From positions 1-64,000 of IMG/VR virus record IMGVR_UViG_3300046519_000190: DNA of 64,000 nt, one strand, 5' to 3'. Of the stretch, positions 56,736 to 64,000 are shown piece by piece. Position numbers and translations under genes: made by a program. Position 1 is the stretch's first letter; each line of letters begins with the position of its first letter. The stretch is from a virus. The notes beneath the pieces were generated by a model. It was not told where the DNA came from. It saw only the letters and a program-made list of their open reading frames with translations, and did no database searches.

Positions 56736-57412
56736 TGCTTAGCCTTCTCTGCTGCCCGGCGCTTGATGAAGTCCGCAGTGGACTCACCTGGCAATGGGCG
56801 AAGTGGATTGATGGTTGGGACAGGTGCTTCTGGTTCTTTCCAGGTGGGCGGCGGTGCAGCTTTCTTCACTGCCGGGACACTTTTCTCCGCGCTCTCTTTC
56901 ATGAGGACGTTGACGACATCGGCCATGCCCGCTTCGACAAAGCCTGATTTCGGTTTGGGCGCTGGACGAGGTGCAGGTGGAATACGCTTCTTGGTTTCAC
57001 GCACTTCACCTGGTCCACCACCGATCGCCCAACCGCGTGCATAGCTTGGGTTGGTCATATCGTACTTGCCGCTGCTGACTGCGCCGGCCGACTTGTTGTC
57101 TTTCTCGACAGCGACCGGGTCGGTGATGTGACGTGGGCGAGGCTTGAAGTACAGCGCGTGACCTGCTGCAACCTCTTGTGCTTTGTGCTTCTTCGCAATG
57201 CAGTTGTTATGGCAGTAGGCTCGCTGGCACTCGACTGCGATACCAGACGGCAGATCGTTGTTCTCGATGCGGCGGATGGTGTGCAGGCAGACGGCATAGC
57301 TCGCATGCTGCCCACGCTCTTCACAGAAGTTATAAACCGAATTGCGGCCGGACATGCTCGCTTCGACCGGAAGTAGAACTGCTAACTCCGGGTCTTCTTT
57401 TACTTCGGACAT
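56732..57412 (-). CDS. Cys-rich N-terminal, Pro-rich C-terminal protein (226 aa)
   Basis: The start at 57412 (MSEVKED) has GAGAGC upstream. N-terminal half has Cys at FCEERG, VCLHTI, ECQRAYCHNNC, suggesting a zinc site; the C-terminal half is Pro/Ala/Lys-rich and probably disordered (PPAPRPAPKPKSG). Not recognised. First gene of the ligase unit. Confidence 0.7.
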   Translation of the reverse strand: MSEVKEDPELAVLLPVEASMSGRNSVYNFCEERGQHASYAVCLHTIRRIENNDLPSGIAVECQRAYCHNNCIAKKHKAQEVAAGHALYFKPRPRHITDPVAVEKDNKSAGAVSSGKYDMTNPSYARGWAIGGGPGEVRETKKRIPPAPRPAPKPKSGFVEAGMADVVNVLMKESAEKSVPAVKKAAPPPTWKEPEAPVPTINPLRPLPGESTADFIKRRAAEKAKQ

Positions 57413-57433
57413 GGGAATGCTCTCGTTTGATTT

Positions 57434-57458
57434 GCACGCTTGCAGTGTACAAGCGCGC
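57434..57458 (-). other. Inverted repeat, 9-base arms with one mismatch
   Basis: GCGCGCTTG and CAAGCGTGC around TACACTG on the minus strand, between the stop at 57483 and the start at 57412. No U-tract. Confidence 0.45.
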
Positions 57459-57482
57459 TTTAGGGGATGTGCGGGCTTGCTG

Positions 57483-58262
57483 TCAGCCGAAAGCGCCCCA
57501 GCCGCTGCCGTAGACCTCTTCACGGTCGATCTTCGGTTCTGGTTCGCGAACACCATGCGGGACACTTGCAACGTCTATAAACGTGCCGTCAACCGAGTGC
57601 ATAATGCCTTCGACCACATCGGCGGTTTGCGGACTCGCGGTTTCACTGCGAGCTTGAGCGAGCAAGGCGCCTACACTGTGACCCTTGCCGTTGATGTTGC
57701 TCAAGAAGTTGCTTGTCGGCAGAAGGTTAGCAAGAGCTTTGCCCATGATGCGGCCGATCTTGTCATGACCACCCTCAACTCCATATGTCCCGGCCTGTAT
57801 GTCTGTCATAGCAAGAATGGGCAGAGCTGCGTTTTTCGTACCTTTTGAAAGTTCGACAACGAACTCATGACCAACTTGGAGAGGCACTTCACGGCCAATG
57901 TAGTTCTCAACCGTGTAGCCTTTCGAGACTGCTTTGGACTTGACAACCGAGTACCACTCTCTTTCGCTGACGCGCTTGCATTGCGCCTGGCCTTTTACCT
58001 GATCATCTTTGCCCCACCAGGTAAGGGAGAAGCCGTCAACACCAGTAGGCGTTGTCGCGATGAACATCGATCGCCACAGCTTTCCTTCCGGGTGGCGGCA
58101 CTCGATCATCGAAGCTGGGTAGGCTGAGCTTGAGCAATCGATCAGAGAGTGGACGGTTGGGTATTCATCTGGGCCGGTGTGATGTCCAGAAAGTTGCCAT
58201 CTGACTGTCTCTGAAATCAGCTTGATTCCACAATCTGCTGGGCTGTAAGGGGTGATAAGCAT
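57483..58262 (-). CDS. Hypothetical protein with C-terminal WGAFG tail (259 aa)
   Basis: Not recognised. Alpha/beta N-terminal domain with WRSMFIATTPTGVDGFSLTW, a helical C-terminal part, and the tail EEVYGSGWGAFG. There is no overlapping downstream gene, so the tail is independent of coupling. Appears monocistronic after the primase. Confidence 0.75.
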   Translation of the reverse strand: MLITPYSPADCGIKLISETVRWQLSGHHTGPDEYPTVHSLIDCSSSAYPASMIECRHPEGKLWRSMFIATTPTGVDGFSLTWWGKDDQVKGQAQCKRVSEREWYSVVKSKAVSKGYTVENYIGREVPLQVGHEFVVELSKGTKNAALPILAMTDIQAGTYGVEGGHDKIGRIMGKALANLLPTSNFLSNINGKGHSVGALLAQARSETASPQTADVVEGIMHSVDGTFIDVASVPHGVREPEPKIDREEVYGSGWGAFG

Positions 58263-58287
58263 GTCGAGCGATCCTGTTTATTTCTTG

Positions 58288-59394
58288 CTATAGACTGAAT
58301 TTTGACATGATCGATACGGCATAGAGCGGGGTTAACTCTTTTGCCTGTACGAACGCCTGGCGAACGACTTCGGTATCTACTTCGTTCGGGTCTTTGTCGT
58401 TCGGGAGAATGGCCAGCTTGACCTTGAACCCATATGTGCGCAGCTTCACACCCGTCTTGACAGCGTTGAGGATTGCGCTGGGTGATCCGTCCCACATCAT
58501 GGTGATTTCTTGCAGGCCGGCTGCTTTCATCCGTTTCAGATCGGAGAGCTGGTCGTTTTCTGCGCCGGATTCAGCCATCGACAGGTGCATACCGAATGTT
58601 CCGCAGATACCCACATCCCTGAACGTGATGTCTTCGTCGAAAGCCTTCTTGATTGCAGCCACGTCGAACGCGCCCTCGCCCAGTACGACCTCTTTCAAGC
58701 CCAGTGCGTTGTGTGCGTTGTAGATGAACCGCCCTGCACCCGCGAGTCCTGGTGGGAACAGGTACTTCTGGAAAGAATTAGGCTCAGTGCTTCGACCCTG
58801 GAACGTTACAAGCTTCCCGTCGATGCCATATACAGGAATGATGACTCGGTTTTCCCAGTTCTGGGTCTTCTCTTCACCACCGAGAGTGTAAGAGTAGACC
58901 CCGTGCTTGCTGTATCGCCACCCGAAATACTCGGCAAGCTCAATACCAAATCCACGAGCCGACAGGTACTTGAGAGTCTTTCCGTTAATGGGCAGGGCGT
59001 AGCTGTCCGGGATGTTGATTTCATCGGGGTTCTCGTCTGCTGGGCGTGGAGCGCGTTTGCGGGTAGAAGACCAGCCCAGGGTCTTTGCGTAGCGCTTGAG
59101 GGCGTTGATCGTCTCACGGTGAGATTTGTCGTTGAGGTGATGGATGAAGCTGTACTTGTTGAAGCCGGGTTCGCCTGAGCATGACCCATGAAAGCAGCTA
59201 CCCAAGCCTGTATCAGCGTTCAGGTAGACCTTCCAGTCGCGACCCCCACAGCGAGGGCACTCCTTTAGGTTGAGCTGAGTACCGGATCGCCCGCGAGTGA
59301 CCCGGTAGTCGATGCTCTCCACGCTCAGGAAATCCTCCATGTCGACCATATCAATCAGGTCTTGAATCTCGGAGTCATCCTTCGCAGTGGCCAT
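58288..59394 (-). CDS. DnaG-type primase (368 aa)
   Basis: Zinc-binding C46, C49, C67 and C72 (CPRCGG, GSCFHGSC), then a linker and a TOPRIM domain with VVLGEGAFDVAAI (catalytic Glu), MMWDGSPSA and LPNDKDPNEV (Asp pairs). Makes RNA primers for lagging-strand synthesis together with the DnaB-type helicase. Comparable to T4 gp61 or T7 gp4 primase halves in size. Confidence 0.9.
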   Translation of the reverse strand: MATAKDDSEIQDLIDMVDMEDFLSVESIDYRVTRGRSGTQLNLKECPRCGGRDWKVYLNADTGLGSCFHGSCSGEPGFNKYSFIHHLNDKSHRETINALKRYAKTLGWSSTRKRAPRPADENPDEINIPDSYALPINGKTLKYLSARGFGIELAEYFGWRYSKHGVYSYTLGGEEKTQNWENRVIIPVYGIDGKLVTFQGRSTEPNSFQKYLFPPGLAGAGRFIYNAHNALGLKEVVLGEGAFDVAAIKKAFDEDITFRDVGICGTFGMHLSMAESGAENDQLSDLKRMKAAGLQEITMMWDGSPSAILNAVKTGVKLRTYGFKVKLAILPNDKDPNEVDTEVVRQAFVQAKELTPLYAVSIMSKFSL

Positions 59395-59395
59395 T

Positions 59396-59605
59396 TTACT
59401 TGCTCAGCATTTCAGGGTGGTCGTGAAGAGTCGCCAGCATCAGGTTCATCTGGCTCATGTCCGCGATGACTTCTTCGTTCGGACCCTGCTCGGCGATCTT
59501 CTCGTCGAGGTACTTCACTGCGGCCGATTCTTCACCGAAAGCCAGACGAGCGATTTCGCGCCAGTTGCCCAAAGTCGAATCATCACCACTCCACAATTTC
59601 TTCAT
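59396..59605 (-). CDS. Small helical protein (69 aa)
   Basis: Not recognised. Predicted helical and acidic. It ends one base before the primase start, so it is translated with the primase. First gene of its unit; TGCAAC and AGAGGTGC precede the start. Confidence 0.7.
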   Translation of the reverse strand: MKKLWSGDDSTLGNWREIARLAFGEESAAVKYLDEKIAEQGPNEEVIADMSQMNLMLATLHDHPEMLSK

Positions 59606-59636
59606 GTTGCACCTCTAAGTTATTGAAGTTGAAAGC

Positions 59637-59662
59637 ATAACAGCCCGAAAGCGGGCTGTTAT
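59637..59662 (-). terminator. Hairpin terminator, weak U-tract
   Basis: ATAACAGCCCG and CGGGCTGTTAT with a TTTC/AAAG loop, eleven pairs, followed by GCTTTC on the minus strand. Ends the run 59681-61511. Confidence 0.6.
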
Positions 59663-59680
59663 GGGTGTCGCAAAGGTAGA

Positions 59681-59890
59681 TCAGTCTTCGTCGGCTTCGT
59701 AGAAGTCGAAGCCTACAGCGTTCAGATCCAGGTCGTCAGGAAACTCGAGGGTGCGGCTATAGCCCTCATTCATGCCGAAACTGTCGTCCTCTTCGCACAG
59801 CTTGTCCAGAAGATCGGGGTCGCGGGTGAAACGAACGGCGCTGCTGCCGTCGCCCAAGTCTTGGGTGAACAGATAAACTTTCTGGGTCAC
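59681..59890 (-). CDS. Hypothetical acidic protein (69 aa)
   Basis: Not recognised. Starts at a GTG overlapping the upstream TGA. Highly acidic with beta-type segments; ends FYEADED. Possibly a DNA-mimic-like acidic protein, but that is speculation from charge alone. Confidence 0.7.
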   Translation of the reverse strand: MTQKVYLFTQDLGDGSSAVRFTRDPDLLDKLCEEDDSFGMNEGYSRTLEFPDDLDLNAVGFDFYEADED

Positions 59891-60228
59891 AGGATTTTTC
59901 CTTTCAGGGATTTCACATGAGTTTTGAGGTCATCGAGCTTGTCGAGGTCAATCTCGATCAGCACGGTGGTTGTGGTCAGTGACTTGCGCCACTTGCGAAA
60001 CACGGTCTGCAAGTCACGCCCATCGTCAGTGCTAGTGGCATCGCAGATGCAGCCAGCAATGATGGTGATTTGATCGGTGTCAGCGCAGGAACCGGGTTCG
60101 AAACTGTCATCCGTTTGAGCGCCGTTGACAGTGTAGGAGTCACCTTCTACAAAGCCGTCTTTTGGCCACCAGGGTTCGCCCAGCTCCCAGAACTCTTTCA
60201 GCTCTTTGCCGTTTGTCTTAGTTGCCAT
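59887..60228 (-). CDS. Hypothetical protein (113 aa)
   Basis: Not recognised. Contains CADTDQITIIAGCICDATST, a cysteine-bearing beta region, and a basic C-terminus. Its start shares a base with the upstream stop (TAATG). Confidence 0.75.
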   Translation of the reverse strand: MATKTNGKELKEFWELGEPWWPKDGFVEGDSYTVNGAQTDDSFEPGSCADTDQITIIAGCICDATSTDDGRDLQTVFRKWRKSLTTTTVLIEIDLDKLDDLKTHVKSLKGKIL

Positions 60229-60644
60229 TACAGCTCCTTCCTTCGCACGTCGGCTTTCTGCATTTCGATCTGGGTCCAGGTATCTGGAGTGATCGCGTTG
60301 AGACGGTACTCAGCCTCTTCCAAGCTGATCTGTCTGTGATGCGCCACGAACTCTGCCTGAGAGCTGAACACGGACTCATGATCCGCTTCCAGGCCGAGCA
60401 GTGTCGGGTGGTTCTGGTTCTCGATGTTCGCACGGAAGATTCGACTACCGGCACACTGAGGTGCTTGCAGCGCTTTCTCCTTCCAGTCGGGCGTTTCACT
60501 GGTGTAGTGACAGTGGCACGGGATGTAGAAAGGCCCGTTGGTCTGTCCCACGTACACCTCTGGAGCAGACCCTCCCAAAGCCCCTGGGGCGATATCGCGA
60601 CGGAACGCACACTCACGGCATGCTTTCTTCGGATCGCGGCTCAT
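60228..60644 (-). CDS. DUF6283-like cysteine protein (138 aa)
   Basis: CRECAFRRD near the N-terminus, PCHCHYTS in the middle and CAGSRIFRAN after it parallel the motifs of the protein at 9264 and of DUF6283 family members. Probably binds a metal or Fe-S cluster. Coupled to both neighbours. Confidence 0.7.
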   Translation of the reverse strand: MSRDPKKACRECAFRRDIAPGALGGSAPEVYVGQTNGPFYIPCHCHYTSETPDWKEKALQAPQCAGSRIFRANIENQNHPTLLGLEADHESVFSSQAEFVAHHRQISLEEAEYRLNAITPDTWTQIEMQKADVRRKEL

Positions 60645-60982
60645 ACAGCGAACCAGGGCTTTTTGTGCCCAATCTTGCCAGTACCCCTGTTCGGGTTTGG
60701 ATCAGTGGGTTTGAACCAGCCCACGTAGGTGATGCTCTGAACTTCCATCGAGCCGTTTGTACGATACTGTTTGGGCAAATCAATGACGAAACGAGGCAGA
60801 AGCTCCTTCTTCAAGAGGCGATGATTGCCCAGCACGTTGCGGTCTTTGACGCTAAAGGTCATCGACTTCGTTGCGCTACCGCCGTTCGGCTGACCCGGGT
60901 TCATGTGGTAGACGAACGTGATGAAGTAGTTCCAGTTGCGGCCGGTCAGCTTGGTGATCAGACGATCCATTGAGAATCTCAT
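60641..60982 (-). CDS. Hypothetical protein (113 aa)
   Basis: Not recognised. Beta-rich (WNYFITFVYHMN, EVQSITYVGWF) with a basic Pro/Lys-rich end. Start at 60982 overlaps the upstream stop; a second Met four codons later is possible. Confidence 0.75.
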   Translation of the reverse strand: MRFSMDRLITKLTGRNWNYFITFVYHMNPGQPNGGSATKSMTFSVKDRNVLGNHRLLKKELLPRFVIDLPKQYRTNGSMEVQSITYVGWFKPTDPNPNRGTGKIGHKKPWFAV

Positions 60983-61281
60983 TCGTCGTCTCCATCATCA
61001 GGTTTGGTTGCGAACATCGAGTTGTATTCGTCGATCACCTTCTTGGCGGTCTTGTATGCGAAGGCTTCGTCCATCGCGACAAAGCTGTCTTCGCCCTTTA
61101 CCCAGGCTTCGTCTTCGTCCTTGCCGAAGTTGGACAGCTTGACTGCACAGACGCCCAAGTTTTTAGGCTTGAAGGTGATCTTGATTTCAGGGCCGTAGGT
61201 GTTCGGCTCTTCCGAAGCATCGATGGTTAGAAGCACCTGGCCGATGTCTTCGAACTGGAACAGTTTGGCGAACTGTTTCAT
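60979..61281 (-). CDS. Hypothetical protein (100 aa)
   Basis: Not recognised. Beta-type N-terminal half (DIGQVLLTIDASEE, EIKITFKPKNLG) and a helix, with an acidic end. ATGA overlaps on both sides. Confidence 0.75.
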   Translation of the reverse strand: MKQFAKLFQFEDIGQVLLTIDASEEPNTYGPEIKITFKPKNLGVCAVKLSNFGKDEDEAWVKGEDSFVAMDEAFAYKTAKKVIDEYNSMFATKPDDGDDE

Positions 61282-61511
61282 TTGGCTTTATCCCCGCTCA
61301 TTGCCGCACGAATGGCACATGCAGCGGTGTCACCCTGGCTAGAGTAAGCACATTTGGCGTCGATAGGGTTTGCACCAGCCTGAATCGCCTGAGCGATCTT
61401 TGCATTGCCATCCATTGAGCAGCTAACCGGTGCCCATGCGATGAACACTGCGGCTAGCGCAACGACGATCCAAGCTACGATGTTGCGAAGTTCTTCCCAG
61501 TCCATATTCAT
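61278..61511 (-). CDS. Small membrane or exported protein (77 aa)
   Basis: One hydrophobic segment (about residues 10-28, AWIVVALAAVFIAW) followed by a region with three Cys (SCSMDG, DAKCAYSS, TAACAIRAA), similar in layout to the protein at 24822. First gene of the run; GAGA upstream of the start. Confidence 0.7.
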   Translation of the reverse strand: MNMDWEELRNIVAWIVVALAAVFIAWAPVSCSMDGNAKIAQAIQAGANPIDAKCAYSSQGDTAACAIRAAMSGDKAK

Positions 61512-61526
61512 TCTCGTTTGATGTGT

Positions 61527-61566
61527 AAAGAAAAAGACTCAGACGCGAGTATGCACGTCTGAGTCT
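61527..61566 (-). terminator. Rho-independent terminator
   Basis: AGACTCAGACG and CGTCTGAGTCT, eleven pairs, ten-base loop, followed on the minus strand by TTTTTCTTT. Ends the helicase unit. Confidence 0.9.
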
Positions 61567-61585
61567 GGTGTGTTGCGGGCTACGA

Positions 61586-63058
61586 TCAGGTGATTTCGAG
61601 AATCCCTGTCATGAAGCGCATCTTGCTGAGCTCCTGCGTAATTTTCAGGGTGAACTCGCCGGCCTGGTTACGAGAGGCTGCAAAGTAGATTCGGGCTTCG
61701 CCTTTGGTCTTCTCTTCGTCCGTGCGGTTGATGGTCAACACCAAGTCAGCGATACGGATTTTGTTGAAGTCTTCTGCGGCGTGTTCTGCTTTGGCCACGT
61801 CTGCTGTGAAGCCAGCTCGGTTGGTCTGTGTCGCTGTCAGAACTGCGGCGTTCTCTTCGTGTGCGATTGCCCGCAGACCCAGCCAAACCTGCTTCGACTC
61901 GTTGATGTCGTTACCGGATTTGATTTCAGCGGCCATGATGTCGGCGTAGTCGACCACGATCATGTCGAAGATGATGCCTTCGGCACGGTAGAATTCAATC
62001 ACCTTGCGCAGATCAGCGCAGGTCATTTGACCCGACGGATACTCGACGACCTTGAGGTGGCCAGGCTTGCGAAGGCCAGCACGGTCTTTAACGCCCTTCT
62101 CGACGTCATTGCCCCGTGAACTGAGGTCGCTCATGTCGATGCCCGCCACGTTGGCGTCCATACGTTCCATGATGATCTTGGCGGCTACTTCGAGGGTCAC
62201 GTACAGAACGTTGAAGCCTTTCTGAGAGCCCGCGAGAGCCCAGTGAAGCAGACCCGTTGACTTACCCTTCTTGGCACCACCCATGACGACGGACAGTTCT
62301 TTACGGCCCCATCCGTGGTGGTACAACATCTTGTCGAGTTTCGGTAGACCCGAGGTGATACCGTCCTTCGTGATCAGGCCGGCTTCAACATCACGACGAT
62401 ACTGTGTCCGGGTTTCGATGTCGTTCCAGTAGTCGTTGTCTTCGACCACAGCCTGCGCGCCCGTTGCGAACGCCTTCTGCATGATCTTCTGAGCCTTCTC
62501 ATGCTCGCCTTTCTCGACGAGTGGAATGGTCATCATGTATGCGGCTGTGATTGCTTGCTTCTTGGCGAACTCTGCGACCTTATCTACAGCGTAGTCACGG
62601 GCCGGGAGAGCTCCAGTCAGGATTTTCTTGAGCGCTGTGACCATATCCGGGACGTCATCGTCACGAATCGCCTTCTCAGCTTTCGCATCCTTGATCAGTT
62701 CAGCCCATTCACTGCGCTCGGGCAGACGACGGTACTTCTCATGATAGGTCGTTGTGATGTGAACCAGCGCCGACAGTGAGCGCTCTTCGAAGTATTCAGG
62801 TCGTACCAGGCCGTCTACGCGACGATAGAAAGCTTCGTCACGGCAGATCAGCGCCGCGATCTTCTGCTGAAACTCACCTTCGAACTGAAAGGCTTCTGAG
62901 CCTTCTGGGAGAGTAGGGAGCGGGGTGATGCGCTTTGCTGCCTGCATCACGGTTTCGAGTTCGTCATCCAGGTCGAGGTCTTCTTCCGGTGCGACGATAC
63001 CCATCTGTCTGGCCATCTGCTCCGCCAGACTATCCTTGATTTCGGATTCGTCAGACAT
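61586..63058 (-). CDS. DnaB-type replicative helicase (490 aa)
   Basis: N-terminal helical domain (about 55-200), then the RecA-fold core: GGAKKGKST Walker A (260-268), DMIVVDYADIM Walker B, HEENAAVLTATQTNR (H3/arginine region) and ADLVLTINRT. A hexameric 5'-3' helicase, like T4 gp41. The start at 63058 overlaps the Hfq-like gene by eight bases. Confidence 0.9.
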   Translation of the reverse strand: MSDESEIKDSLAEQMARQMGIVAPEEDLDLDDELETVMQAAKRITPLPTLPEGSEAFQFEGEFQQKIAALICRDEAFYRRVDGLVRPEYFEERSLSALVHITTTYHEKYRRLPERSEWAELIKDAKAEKAIRDDDVPDMVTALKKILTGALPARDYAVDKVAEFAKKQAITAAYMMTIPLVEKGEHEKAQKIMQKAFATGAQAVVEDNDYWNDIETRTQYRRDVEAGLITKDGITSGLPKLDKMLYHHGWGRKELSVVMGGAKKGKSTGLLHWALAGSQKGFNVLYVTLEVAAKIIMERMDANVAGIDMSDLSSRGNDVEKGVKDRAGLRKPGHLKVVEYPSGQMTCADLRKVIEFYRAEGIIFDMIVVDYADIMAAEIKSGNDINESKQVWLGLRAIAHEENAAVLTATQTNRAGFTADVAKAEHAAEDFNKIRIADLVLTINRTDEEKTKGEARIYFAASRNQAGEFTLKITQELSKMRFMTGILEIT

Positions 63059-63296
63059 TGCAGGCTCCAAAGCACTTGATGGCCGACTTGAAGATTGTGC
63101 GGTACTGACCATCGCTGTGACGGGTGATGGTGATGGTGTAGTTGTCGAACTGCGTTACCTGACCGCGTAGCTGCGTGCCGTCGAGCATGTCGAATACAGC
63201 CAAGCTGTTCTCACGAATCAAGGTCTTGAGGATCGTCTGATGCCCGTTCTTGAAATCCTGGGGCTTCTTGTTGGAGTGGGTGTTCGGAGAGTTCAT
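63051..63296 (-). CDS. Hfq/Sm-like RNA-binding protein (81 aa)
   Basis: After a short polar N-terminus, HQTILKTLIRENSLAVFDML, DGTQLRGQVTQFDNYTITI and IFKSAIKCF align with the Hfq helix, Sm1 strands (L-x-G-Q-V-x-x-F-D) and the Sm2 K-x-A-I. The usual Hfq YKHAI is FKSAI. Would form a ring that binds RNA. The gene is translated with the helicase by overlap. Assignment is by eye. Confidence 0.6.
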   Translation of the reverse strand: MNSPNTHSNKKPQDFKNGHQTILKTLIRENSLAVFDMLDGTQLRGQVTQFDNYTITITRHSDGQYRTIFKSAIKCFGACNV

Positions 63297-63367
63297 GGTT
63301 GATCCTGCTAAGGGTGAGTGTTTGAGTGTTGCGATTGCGAGTATACGCGCAGCGAGAGCGGCAAAAA

Positions 63368-64000
63368 CTATTGGGAGAGAACTGCCGCACGGCGAAGCAG
63401 ATCATTGCCGGTCTTGGGGAATGCGAACATGACCTGATCGCGGGTGATTTGGTTCTTGTCCATGATCGTGGAGAGCACACCTTCCGGCATGTTCGAACGC
63501 TTGATCTTGGTGAACAGGAAATTCAGGTAGTCGATCTGCTCCGGGCCTTCCTGAAAGTTGTCGGTGTTGAATGCTTCGTGGGCTGCGTAAAACGTGCTGT
63601 GAGACGTGCGGGCTACCCAACGCTCAACAACGTACTCGACCAGTGACGGAAGCCCTTGTAGGTGCTCTGGGACCGTTCTGGTGTACATCTGCGAGCTGCT
63701 GGGCAAGAAGTGCATGCGGGCTTTGTCGGCAAACAGCATTGCGTGCTCGCAATAGAAGTCATACGGACACCCAATGCGGTCTGCCATCTGACGACCCTTC
63801 CAAAAACCAGTGATCGAGCGAGCGTCCAGTTCGAAGATGCAAGCCTTCTTCAAGCCTTTCATGTTCAAACCCATCCACAGGTCTGTACGCCGGCTGACAG
63901 CACGCTTGAGAGCCGCAGCATAGTGCTGAGCGTAGAGCTGGGTTGCTTGGGTGGGGTGCAGGAACCGGTAGTCCCAGAACTTGGTCTTATTGAGCTCCGC
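63368..64000 (-). CDS. Partial hypothetical protein, C-terminal 210 aa
   Basis: The frame is open from 64000 to the stop at 63368; the start lies outside the window, so this is only the C-terminal part. Visible sequence is mixed alpha/beta with aromatic clusters (KFWDYRFLHPTQATQLYAQH, YDFYCEHAMLFADKA). Not recognised. Its stop is about 70 bases upstream of the Hfq-like gene, with a TATACT box between them. Confidence 0.8.
   Translation of the reverse strand, partial: AELNKTKFWDYRFLHPTQATQLYAQHYAAALKRAVSRRTDLWMGLNMKGLKKACIFELDARSITGFWKGRQMADRIGCPYDFYCEHAMLFADKARMHFLPSSSQMYTRTVPEHLQGLPSLVEYVVERWVARTSHSTFYAAHEAFNTDNFQEGPEQIDYLNFLFTKIKRSNMPEGVLSTIMDKNQITRDQVMFAFPKTGNDLLRRAAVLSQ

Noticed and set aside
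600-63345. TAnAAT boxes in many gaps (for example TAGAAT near 620, TATAAT near 13537 and 14932, TAAAAT near 18725, TATACT near 63340) as sigma-70 promoters
   Set aside because: No TTGACA-like -35 at 16-18 bases was found for most; they may be real extended -10 or phage promoters, but are not listed individually.

Overview
This window is a contiguous piece of a large lytic tailed-phage genome, read against the direction of transcription: every convincing gene lies on the minus strand, so transcription runs from position 64000 towards position 1. The phage-type gene set (gp32-like ssDNA-binding protein, UvsX/RecA-like recombinase, a UvsY-like domain, SbcC/SbcD, RuvC, flap exonuclease, ATP-dependent ligase, DnaB-type helicase, DnaG-type primase, a bacterial-type DNA polymerase III alpha, class Ia ribonucleotide reductase, thymidylate synthase, a DHFR-like protein, CobS/CobT-like proteins) together with many tiny hypothetical genes in ATGA-coupled chains is typical of large myovirus-like phages. 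The host is most likely a gammaproteobacterium, plausibly Pseudomonas, judged from the style of small conserved phage families (DUF7352-, DUF4262-, DUF3268-, DUF3846- and DUF6283-like); this is inference. No structural genes, tRNA genes, integrase or CRISPR array were seen.

Layout, in order of transcription (right to left). 63.9-44.5 kb is the replication and recombination block: a partial unknown gene, an Hfq/Sm-like protein, DnaB-type helicase, a run of small genes, primase, DNA ligase, CobT-like and CobS-like proteins, DNA polymerase III alpha carrying a C-terminal uracil-DNA-glycosylase-like domain, a UvsY-like protein, a Ser/Gly-rich surface-type protein and the ssDNA-binding protein. 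44.5-38.8 kb holds the flap exonuclease, RecA-like recombinase and SbcC/SbcD. 38.8-26.3 kb holds RuvC, a homing-type HNH endonuclease, NrdA, NrdB, an AP2-type endonuclease, ThyA, a DHFR-like protein, a Nudix hydrolase and a P-loop kinase, i.e. dNTP supply. 26.3-0.3 kb is a dense accessory/early-type region of roughly sixty mostly unknown small genes (small membrane proteins, lipoproteins, zinc ribbons, coiled coils, a kinase-like protein, a DnaQ exonuclease and an HNH endonuclease). The last 6.4 kb contains three gene-poor stretches (1-292, 2409-3628, 5928-6414) rich in repeats, promoter-like motifs and hairpins.

The most unusual signal is a shared carboxy-terminal tail. At least fourteen otherwise unrelated proteins end in a short motif of the form aromatic/hydrophobic-Gly-x-(Trp/Phe)-(Ala/Ser) (for example DFGGWA, AYGTWA, NYGTFA, GFGSFA), several preceded by (Lys/Arg)-Pro. 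Codons differ between genes and at least three tagged genes do not overlap a downstream start, so the motif looks selected at protein level; it could be a sorting, assembly or proteolysis signal. Other notable items are the polymerase-UDG fusion, the phage Hfq-like protein, a structured leader on the ssDNA-binding-protein transcript, a 14-bp hairpin that can sequester a ribosome binding site, a near-identical 30-bp promoter-like element in two places, and a triple-hairpin RNA at a terminator. Family assignments rest on motif recognition by eye, without database searches.
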